Origin: an uncultured Verrucomicrobiota bacterium
Lineage (GTDB): Bacteria; Verrucomicrobiota; Verrucomicrobiia; Limisphaerales; UBA9464
Reading direction: 5' to 3'
Assembly: GCA_903907995.1 (NCBI GenBank)
Contig: CAIVQH010000037.1
Coordinates: 62,001-126,000 of the forward strand
Length of the DNA: 64,000 bases
Below, piece by piece: positions 56,797-64,000 of the stretch. Position 1 is the stretch's first letter; every line of letters begins with the position of its first letter. Position numbers and translations under genes: made by a program. A model generated the notes under the pieces. That model worked only from the letters and a program-made list of their open reading frames with translations, made no database searches and had not been told where the DNA came from.

Positions 56797-57456
56797 TCAT
56801 CCCACCTTGGTGGGGGCCGATTCTCCCCTGAGAAGTTCCCGCGCCCGGCTCTGGCACAGGTAAAAGGCGAGGCCAAGGCCGGCCCCGAGGCCAAGGCCGT
56901 AACACACGCCCCACATCAGCTTGGCCGCAAGCGCCTGGTGGTGGATGAGCGCCGCCTCGAACTCTCCGCCGATGAAATAGCCGAGCGAATTGAGCACGAA
57001 AAGCGCGCCGATCACCCGGGGCAGCTCGCGCCGGGCCTCAAAGGCGGTGGCCAGTATCGTTCCCATGACCGCGGTACCGGCCAACAGCCCGACGAGGCTG
57101 CCGGGGTGCCCGCGAAGCGACATCCAGCCGGCAATCCAGGCGACCGAATAGGCCGCGAACGCCGCGCTGAAGAGCTTGTAAAACCGGGACAACGAGCCGG
57201 AACCGAGGATCAGCCGGTGCAGCAGCGGGCCGCTCAGGCCGATGAAAACCAGCGCGCAGACGGCATACAGTCCGGCTTCGCCAATGCGCTGGGAGAACCA
57301 GCGGCCAAAAACTGCCCACGGTACGAAGCCGGCGACGCTGACCACGGTGAATCCCACCATCCCGCGCACCAGCGAAGCCCCGAGCGGAGGGATGGTGGCA
57401 CCGGAGGCGCGAGTACGGTCAGCGAGGCTCTGAGGATCAAGTTGGAACCAGCTCAT
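56797..57456 (-). CDS. Hypothetical multi-pass membrane protein
   Basis: 219 aa with several hydrophobic segments. Confidence 0.7.
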   Translation of the reverse strand: MSWFQLDPQSLADRTRASGATIPPLGASLVRGMVGFTVVSVAGFVPWAVFGRWFSQRIGEAGLYAVCALVFIGLSGPLLHRLILGSGSLSRFYKLFSAAFAAYSVAWIAGWMSLRGHPGSLVGLLAGTAVMGTILATAFEARRELPRVIGALFVLNSLGYFIGGEFEAALIHHQALAAKLMWGVCYGLGLGAGLGLAFYLCQSRARELLRGESAPTKVG

Positions 57457-57745
57457 GGCGGTGAAAATGACTCCGGACGATCCTCAACGCTCGTCGGACC
57501 GACGGCCAGTTTCGAGCAAAAAGGGACGGACGGATGTCTTTGGGAACAAGCGCAATGCGTAAACCTCACAGTTGCATCCTTCGCCGCAAGCGGCCAAGGT
57601 CTGGTGTCTTCACCGTCGAACTCGCAGGATATGCCTTCAAAACCTGAGCACTCCCAGCCGATCCAGTAGCCGGTTCCGCTCCGTCGAGCTTCCCTTCCGC
57701 CCCCATTTTCCCATCGCGACAAACCACCGCCTGCCCACACACACC

Positions 57746-58294
57746 ATGAAAACGTTCAGCTCACTCCTCCTCACCGCCGTCCTCCTGGCCAGTGCCTCCT
57801 CGCTTCAGGCCCAGCAAAAGCGCGTCAGCCCGCATGAGACCGTCAGCACGGTCGTGGATGGCAGCCGCGTCACTATCAGCTATGGCCGGCCCTATTCGAA
57901 GGACCCCAAGAGCGGCGAAGTCCGCAAGATCTGGGGCGGCTTGGTGCCCTATGGCAAGGCCTGGCGCATGGGTGCCGACGAGGCCACCTCGCTGATCACC
58001 CAGCAGCCACTGATGATCGGCAGCACCACGATCCCGGCCGGTGCCTACACCCTGTATTTCGTGCCGAACGAGGATGGCACGGCCAAGCTCGCTTTCAGCA
58101 GCGCCCTGGGCGCCTGGGGCGTGCCGGTCAACGAGAAGAACGACGTCGCCCGCGTGGACGCCACGAAGGCGGCGGCGGACAAGGATTTCGACCAGTTCGC
58201 CGTGAGCCTTGAGAAAAACCCCGCCGGTGGTGGCGTCATCAAGCTGTCCTGGGAAAAGACGGTCTATAGCGTGGCCTTCACCGTGAAGAAGTGA
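57746..58294 (+). CDS. DUF2911 domain-containing protein
   Basis: SPHETVSTVVDGSRVTISYGRPYSKDPKSGEVRKIWGGLVPYGKAWRMGADEATSLITQQPLMIGSTTIPAGAYTLYFVPNEDG. Confidence 0.95.
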   Translation: MKTFSSLLLTAVLLASASSLQAQQKRVSPHETVSTVVDGSRVTISYGRPYSKDPKSGEVRKIWGGLVPYGKAWRMGADEATSLITQQPLMIGSTTIPAGAYTLYFVPNEDGTAKLAFSSALGAWGVPVNEKNDVARVDATKAAADKDFDQFAVSLEKNPAGGGVIKLSWEKTVYSVAFTVKK

Positions 58295-58301
58295 GCCGCC
58301 G

Positions 58302-60785
58302 ATGATGCGTGCCCACGGCCCACAGTGGTGGCGGGTGTTTGCCCTCGCGGCAACGCTCGCCACCAGCGGGATGTCCACCGTATGGGCCGAGCCCACGCCC
58401 GCACCGGAGGCCATCCGGGAAGAGCTGCGGAGCTTCGGCACCTACGCCACGGTCCTGCACATCGCGGCGCACCCGGATGATGAGAACACGCAGCTCATCA
58501 CCTATCTGGCGAAGGGGCGCGGCTACCGCATGGGCTATCTCTCCCTCACCCGGGGCGATGGCGGGCAGAACGAGATCGGCCCCGAGTTCAGCGAACGCCT
58601 CGGCGTCGCCCGCACGCAGGAGCTGCTCGCGGCCCGGCGCATCGATGGCGGCCGCCAGTTCTTCAGCCGCGCGCTGGATTTCGGCTACTCCAAAAGCGTG
58701 GCGGAGACGCTGAACTTCTGGGATCGGAAACAGGTGGTCGGCGACGCCGTCCGGGTCATCCGCGAATTCCGCCCCGATGTCATCATCACCCGCTTTTCGC
58801 CCGAGCCGAGCGGCACGCACGCGCACCACACCGCGTCGGCGGTGATCGCGCTGGAAGCCTTCAAACTGGCGGGCGATTCCACCGCCTACCCTGAGCAGCT
58901 CGCCGAGGGCCTTACCCCGTGGCAGCCGACGCGCATCCTGCAGAATGGCGGTCGGGGTGGGGACGCAACGACCCTCGTGCTGCAGGCCGGCGGCAACGAT
59001 GCCGTGACCGGCGAGAGCTTCCAGGCCGTCGCGATGCGCAGCCGTGCGCAGCACCGGACGCAGGGCTTCGGTATGCGCCCGGCCGGCAGCGGTCCGTGGA
59101 CCGAGAATTTCCGGCTGCTGGGCGGAACGCCCGCGACCAATGACCTGATGGACGGCATCGACACGACCTGGGCGCGCGTGCGGGGCGGGGCTGAATTTGC
59201 CCATCTCGCCAACGCGACCCTGGCCGAGTTCGACCTGAAGAATCCCGCCGCGAGCGTCCCCGCCCTGCTGGAAATGCGGAAGCGCCTCGCCGGCCTACCC
59301 ACCGATCCGGTGGTGGCGGACAAGCGGCGGCAGCTCGACCACCTGCTGCAAAGCTGCCTCGGGCTGACGGTCGAAAGCACCACGTCGGTGGCCGAGGTGG
59401 TGCCTGGCGAGACCCTGAAGGTCCAACATAGGGTGGTCGTGAGTTCCTCCGTTCCGGTCCGCTTCGTGGGCGTGCGAATTGCCGGGTTGGCGAAGCGCAA
59501 GTCCGGGGTGAACCTCCAGCCGGGAAAAGCGGTCACAGGGGAAACTTCCCTGAAAATTCCACGGTCCACTCCCTTGACCCAGCCCTACTGGCTGCAGGCG
59601 GAACCGACGATTGGGATGTTCCGAGTGGCCGATCCCAAGCTGATCGGGCGGCCCGAGAATCCGCCGGCCTTCCCGGTCGAATACGAATTTGAAGTCGGCG
59701 GCCAGGATCTGGCCGTGCCCGCTGAAATCATGGGTGCGGCGGTGGCCGGCAAGCCTGCCGCAGGATTGGCCGTGATTGCGCCGGTGGCGCTGAAATTTCA
59801 ATCGGGCGTGGCGATCTTCACTCCGGGCGCTGAAAAGCCGGTCGAAGTGGAAGTCAAGGCGGCTCGCAACGGCGCGACCGGCACGCTGCATCTGGAAACG
59901 CCGGCGGGCTGGAGTGTCTCACCATCCGGACGCGCCTTCAAAATCGCCCGCGCCGGTGAAGTCGCAAACCTCAGTTTCACGGTGAAGGCCCCCGCCACGG
60001 CGGCGACCGGCGGCGTGCTGGCGGTGGCGGAAGTCGGCGGGGCGCGCTTCACCAACCAGCGCGTCGAAATCAATTACGCACACCTCCCGTTGATGCTCCT
60101 GCAGCCGCCCGCCAGGCTCAAGGTGGCGGCATTTGCCTTCACGACCCGCGGCCACACTGTCGGGTATCTGCCGGGCGCCGGGGATGACACGGTGGCGGCG
60201 TTGCAGCAACTGGGCTACGCGGTGACCATGCTGACGGGGGCCGACCTGACCCCCGAGAAACTGCGCGGACTTGATGCGGTCGTGATCGGCGTCCGGGCCT
60301 TCAATGAGCGCAGCGATCTCGCCGCGAATGTCGCTGGCCTCTTTGCCTATGCCGAGGCGGGTGGCACGGTCGTGGTGCAATACAACCGTCCCGACGGCCT
60401 GAAGGCGAAGATCCTCGGGCCCTATGATCTTTCCATCGAAGGCAGTCCCCCGCAGCAGCGCGTCACGGACGAGACCGCTCCGGTGATGTTGCTCCAACCG
60501 GAGCACATCGCCCTCACGACGCCCAACCGCATCGGGCCGGACGATTTCATCGGCTGGGTGCAGGAACGGGGCGCCTATTTCCCGAGTTCTTGGGATGCGA
60601 CGCATTACACGCCCCTCCTCGCGATGAACGATCCCGGGGAGAAGCCGCTGAAGGGCAGCCTTCTCGTCGCCCCGTGCGGAAAGGGGTATTTCGTGTATAC
60701 GGGCATCGCCTTCTTCCGGCAGTTACCGGCGGGTGTGCCGGGCGCCTACCGCCTGTTCGCCAATCTGCTTTCGCTCGGAAAATGA
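58302..60785 (+). CDS. Large PIG-L family deacetylase
   Basis: YATVLHIAAHPDDENTQLITYLAKGRGYRMGYLSLTRGDGGQNEIGPEFSERLGVARTQELLAARRIDGGRQFF...PSGTHAHHTASA; C-terminal ThuA-like region. Confidence 0.95.
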   Translation: MMRAHGPQWWRVFALAATLATSGMSTVWAEPTPAPEAIREELRSFGTYATVLHIAAHPDDENTQLITYLAKGRGYRMGYLSLTRGDGGQNEIGPEFSERLGVARTQELLAARRIDGGRQFFSRALDFGYSKSVAETLNFWDRKQVVGDAVRVIREFRPDVIITRFSPEPSGTHAHHTASAVIALEAFKLAGDSTAYPEQLAEGLTPWQPTRILQNGGRGGDATTLVLQAGGNDAVTGESFQAVAMRSRAQHRTQGFGMRPAGSGPWTENFRLLGGTPATNDLMDGIDTTWARVRGGAEFAHLANATLAEFDLKNPAASVPALLEMRKRLAGLPTDPVVADKRRQLDHLLQSCLGLTVESTTSVAEVVPGETLKVQHRVVVSSSVPVRFVGVRIAGLAKRKSGVNLQPGKAVTGETSLKIPRSTPLTQPYWLQAEPTIGMFRVADPKLIGRPENPPAFPVEYEFEVGGQDLAVPAEIMGAAVAGKPAAGLAVIAPVALKFQSGVAIFTPGAEKPVEVEVKAARNGATGTLHLETPAGWSVSPSGRAFKIARAGEVANLSFTVKAPATAATGGVLAVAEVGGARFTNQRVEINYAHLPLMLLQPPARLKVAAFAFTTRGHTVGYLPGAGDDTVAALQQLGYAVTMLTGADLTPEKLRGLDAVVIGVRAFNERSDLAANVAGLFAYAEAGGTVVVQYNRPDGLKAKILGPYDLSIEGSPPQQRVTDETAPVMLLQPEHIALTTPNRIGPDDFIGWVQERGAYFPSSWDATHYTPLLAMNDPGEKPLKGSLLVAPCGKGYFVYTGIAFFRQLPAGVPGAYRLFANLLSLGK

Positions 60786-60928
60786 AGCCGCCCTCTGCCC
60801 CACCCCCACCTGAGGACCCGCCGGGGGTGCCGGGCTTCCGTACTTGGCGGGGCGTTTACCAGTTCGTCTTCGCGTTCTTCGTGCTTTGCGTCCTGCTGCT
60901 CGCGGTGTTCTCGCGGGTGTTCGCATGA
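60782..60928 (+). CDS. 48-aa single-TM small protein
   Basis: MKPPSAPPPPEDPPGVPGFRTWRGVYQFVFAFFVLCVLLLAVFSRVFA*; ATGA overlaps at both ends; contained in a longer ORF-track entry starting at 60590. Confidence 0.75.
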   Translation: MKPPSAPPPPEDPPGVPGFRTWRGVYQFVFAFFVLCVLLLAVFSRVFA

Positions 60929-62655
60929 ACCTCCTGGACTGGCTGGTGCTGCTGGGCGCGATTGTGGGGATCGCGGCCTATGGAACCTGGCGCACGCGCC
61001 ATACCGACAGCCTCAACACCTACCTCAAGGGCAACCACAACACCGGCTGGGTGACCATCGGCCTGTCGGTCATGGCCACCCAGGCGAGCACGATCACGTA
61101 CCTGTCGCTGCCGGGGCAGGCCTATGAGAACGGCATCGCCTTCATCCAAAATTATTTTGGCCTGCCGCTCGCGCTGATCATTGTGTGCGCCTTCTTCCTG
61201 CCGATCTACCGCAAGCTCGGGGTCTATACGGCCTACGAATATCTCGGGCAGCGGTTCGACGCGAAGACACGGCTGCTCGGCGCCTCACTCTTCCTGCTGC
61301 ATCGCGGCCTGCAGGCCGGAATCACGATCTATGCGCCGGCCATCATCCTCTCGACCGTGCTCGGCTGGCCACTGAACCTGACCATCCTGTTCACCGGTCT
61401 GCTGGTGATCATCTATACTGTCACCGGTGGTAGCGCGGCGGTGAACCTGACCCAGCGCTGGCAGATGGCGGTGATTTTCGGGGGCATGGTCACGGCGTTC
61501 GTCGTGCTGCTGACGAAGCTCCCGGCCGGGGCGGTGCCCATTGCCGGCGCGCTGGGCAAGCTGCAGGCCGTGGATTTCACGCCCGATCTGAAGCAGCGGT
61601 ACACCCTCTGGAGCGGCATTCTCGGCGGCCTCTTCCTGTCGCTCTCGTATTTCGGCACCGACCAGACCCAGGTGCAGCGCTACATCGGCGGCGCGGCGCT
61701 GCGCGAGGGGCGGCTGGGCCTGATGTTCAACGCCATGTTCAAGATCCCGATGCAGTTCTGCATCGTGATGCTCGGCGCGCTGCTCTTCGTCTTTTTCCAG
61801 TTCCAGCCGGACACCCCGGTGTTCTTCAACCAGACCGAATGGCGGCGTCATGTGGCGGGCCCGGAAGGCGCCCGCCTGCACGTCATCGAGGAAAAACACA
61901 CCGCGATCCTGGCGGACAAGCAGGTGAAAATCCGCGCCTGGATGGCGGCGCGGGAAAGTGGCGTGCCCGGGGACGAGGCCTCCGCCCGGTCGGCGATGCT
62001 GGCCGCGCAAAAGGCGTCGGACGCGGTCCGGCAGGAGGCCCGCGACACGCTGCGGGCCATCGATCCCCAGGCCAAGATCAAGGATTCGGACTACGTGTTC
62101 ATCACCTTCATCCTCACGCAGCTCCCGCACGGGGTGATCGGCCTGCTGATCGCCGTGATGATTGCCTCGGCGCTTTCTTCCAAGGCCGGCGAACTCAACG
62201 CGCTGGCGACGACCAGCACCATCGACCTCTGGCGCCATTTCCGCCCGCTCGCGGCGCAGGACGAGGCGCGGAATGTCCGCAACGCGAAGTGGTTCACGGC
62301 GCTCTGGGGCTGCTTTGCCATCGGCTTTGCGCTGTTCGTGAGCTTCGCCGAGAACCTCATCGAGGCGCTCAACATCGTGGCATCCCTCTTTTACCCGGCG
62401 CTGCTGGGCGTGTTTGTGGTCGCCTTCTTCCTGAAGAAGGTCGGCGGCTCGGCGGTGTTCTGGGCCGCGCTGGCTTCGCAGGTCTTCGTCCTGCTGCTTT
62501 TCTCCGCAGGAAAATTCTATCCGGCCTACGAGATCGGCTACCTCTGGCTGAACCCGATCGGCTGCGCGGCGTGCGTGATCTTCAGCCTGCTGTTCCAGGC
62601 GATCATTGGCCAGCGTGCCAGTCCGCCCGCCAGCCCAATGCGGCCGGCCACATGA
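60925..62655 (+). CDS. Sodium:solute symporter (SSS) family protein
   Basis: LDWLVLLGAIVGIAAYGTWRTRHTDSLNTYLKGNHNTGWVTIGLSVMATQASTITYLSLPGQAYENG...SYFGTDQTQVQRYIGGAALREGRLGLMFNA. Confidence 0.95.
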   Translation: MNLLDWLVLLGAIVGIAAYGTWRTRHTDSLNTYLKGNHNTGWVTIGLSVMATQASTITYLSLPGQAYENGIAFIQNYFGLPLALIIVCAFFLPIYRKLGVYTAYEYLGQRFDAKTRLLGASLFLLHRGLQAGITIYAPAIILSTVLGWPLNLTILFTGLLVIIYTVTGGSAAVNLTQRWQMAVIFGGMVTAFVVLLTKLPAGAVPIAGALGKLQAVDFTPDLKQRYTLWSGILGGLFLSLSYFGTDQTQVQRYIGGAALREGRLGLMFNAMFKIPMQFCIVMLGALLFVFFQFQPDTPVFFNQTEWRRHVAGPEGARLHVIEEKHTAILADKQVKIRAWMAARESGVPGDEASARSAMLAAQKASDAVRQEARDTLRAIDPQAKIKDSDYVFITFILTQLPHGVIGLLIAVMIASALSSKAGELNALATTSTIDLWRHFRPLAAQDEARNVRNAKWFTALWGCFAIGFALFVSFAENLIEALNIVASLFYPALLGVFVVAFFLKKVGGSAVFWAALASQVFVLLLFSAGKFYPAYEIGYLWLNPIGCAACVIFSLLFQAIIGQRASPPASPMRPAT

Positions 62656-63428
62656 GCGCGTCGCCCGTCATCTGTTTCGGCCAGCAGCCCTGCGGCTTTT
62701 TTCCGCGACGCTTCCTCTTCGCCAAGTTCGTCACGGCGCGCCGGCTCCAGGCGGAGATCGGCGGCGAAATCGTCTTTTTCTATCACGACAGCGACCACGA
62801 TCCGCGCGAGACCCGCACCACCCTGCGCCACCGCAAGACCGGCGAGCCGCTTGAGCTGAACTTCGCCTTCGCGAACCCGACGCAGCGCAAGTTCACGCCG
62901 CTGTACCGGAAGCAGGTCCAGGCGGACTGGCACGCCAAGACCGCATTGCAGCTGCCGGCCTACGTGGACCGGCGCTGGGTGGAGGCGTTCCGCGCCGAGA
63001 CGGCCGCCAAAGTGGCCGACTTCTGCCTCGGAATGTACCGCCGCATGGGACTGTTGGAGGGCATCCGCATCGCGCGGTCATCGGATCCGGAGTTTCGTCG
63101 CGCCGCCTGTGCGGTGACGGACTTCTTCGTGGATGTGCCCTACGAGGGGGAAATTGTCCGTGCGCGTCACGTGGACGGTGCGTTGAAGCTGCACAAGGGC
63201 GGCGAAACCTTCATCACGCTGCCGCCCGTGGACTTCGGCAAGGAGCAGATCAGCCCCGCTCGCGACAGCCGGCTGCGCTGGATGCAGTCGGTAATCCACT
63301 GCACCCATTATGTCGCCGGCCTCGGCGAACAGGCGTATCTGTGCCCCGCCGACGCCCCCGAAATCACGTTCGTCAACCGCGACCCCATCGACCGCTCCGA
63401 TGAAGCCTACACCGATCTCCCCGCCTGA
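62652..63428 (+). CDS. Uncharacterised 258-aa protein in BshB1-like cluster
   Basis: MSASPVICFGQQPCGFFPRRFLFAKFVTARRLQAEIGGEIVFFYHDSDHDPRETRTTLRHRKTGEPLELNFAFANPTQRKFTPLYRKQ...; ATGA overlap with the symporter gene. Confidence 0.8.
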   Translation: MSASPVICFGQQPCGFFPRRFLFAKFVTARRLQAEIGGEIVFFYHDSDHDPRETRTTLRHRKTGEPLELNFAFANPTQRKFTPLYRKQVQADWHAKTALQLPAYVDRRWVEAFRAETAAKVADFCLGMYRRMGLLEGIRIARSSDPEFRRAACAVTDFFVDVPYEGEIVRARHVDGALKLHKGGETFITLPPVDFGKEQISPARDSRLRWMQSVIHCTHYVAGLGEQAYLCPADAPEITFVNRDPIDRSDEAYTDLPA

Positions 63429-64000
63429 ACCGGCTCCGCTGCTGGCCTTTGGTGCCCACCCGGACGACCTCGAGTTCGGTTGCGGGGCCGTGCTGGCCCA
63501 GGAATCCCGCCTGGGTCGGCTGGTGCATCTGGTCGTCTGTTCCCGTGGCGAATCCGGCTCGCGGGGAACGCCCGAGGAACGGGTCCGCGAGGCGGAAAAC
63601 GCGGCGGCCCTGCTGGGGGCGACGCTGGAATTCATCGAGCTCGACGGTGATGCCCACTTGGAAATCCTTGCCGCGCACGCAATCCGGCTCGCGGGGATCA
63701 TCCGCCGGCGGCGTCCGGGAATCGTGCTGGCACCGAGCACGGTGCCCAATCAGCACCCGGATCACTGGCGGTTAGGCACGCTCGTGCGCGATGGCTCCCG
63801 GCTGGCCCGCTACGGCGGCGTGGCCGAGCTGCGCGACCAGCCGGGCCATGCCATTTCGCAACTGCTCTTTTACGCCATCACACCCGAGGCGGAGCCGCCC
63901 GACATTTCGCCGCTGTTCATTGACGTCTCGGCGCCCGAGGTCATCGCCGCCTGGACGTCCGCCATGGCGGCGCATGTCACCCAGGTCTCAGCCCGGGGCT
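63400..64000 (+). CDS. PIG-L deacetylase, BshB1-like (truncated by window edge)
   Basis: PLLAFGAHPDDLEFGCGAVLAQESRLGRLVHLVVCSRGESGSRGTPEERVREAENAAALLGATLEFIELDGDAHLE...VLAPSTVPNQHPDHWRLGTLV. Confidence 0.9.
   Translation, partial: MKPTPISPPEPAPLLAFGAHPDDLEFGCGAVLAQESRLGRLVHLVVCSRGESGSRGTPEERVREAENAAALLGATLEFIELDGDAHLEILAAHAIRLAGIIRRRRPGIVLAPSTVPNQHPDHWRLGTLVRDGSRLARYGGVAELRDQPGHAISQLLFYAITPEAEPPDISPLFIDVSAPEVIAAWTSAMAAHVTQVSARG

Noticed and set aside
60844-60924. Upstream extension of the symporter ORF (starts at 60844 in the ORF track)
   Set aside because: The ATG at 60925 gives a normal SSS N-terminus and an ATGA overlap with the 48-aa ORF; the upstream part is the out-of-frame microprotein region.
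1-64000. CRISPR arrays, rRNA operons, tRNA genes, phage modules
   Set aside because: None recognised by eye; no regularly spaced repeats or conserved RNA segments seen. A tRNAscan/Infernal/CRISPR-finder run would be needed to exclude single tRNAs.

Overview
This 64 kb GC-rich window appears to be chromosomal DNA from a PVC-superphylum bacterium, probably Verrucomicrobiota. That placement is inferred from DUF1549/DUF1553 and DUF1501 proteins, PVC-type cytochrome/beta-propeller proteins, several '[26 protein letters not shown]' pseudopilin-like proteins and an ECF sigma factor with a long C-terminal tail. Recognisable content: a metal-efflux operon (RND adaptor, RND pump, response regulator, histidine kinase) with a CusR-box-like palindrome upstream; proS; a ClC channel; a region of apparent gene decay (frameshifted pseudopilin, GH32 gene with an in-frame TGA, scattered copies of the GH32 3' end); an ArsR/rhodanese/CoA-disulfide-reductase-like module; leuB; a lower-GC LRR-Roco GTPase locus that looks split; der; two large PVC-type dehydrogenase-like proteins; galE; a phosphocholine-type phospholipase C; and a tightly overlapping DUF2911 / PIG-L / 48-aa TM protein / sodium:solute symporter / unknown 258-aa protein / BshB1-like cluster running off the right end. 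Intergenic regions carry several families of inverted or short-tandem repeats. Best candidates for a second look: the overlapping BshB1-like cluster with its uncharacterised 258-aa protein, a 1482-aa protein in which a cupredoxin seems to replace the usual heme-c module, the GH32-tail repeats next to an orphan Imm35-like gene, the split Roco gene and the perfect 25-26 bp intergenic palindromes. All family assignments come from reading translations by eye; no database search was run.
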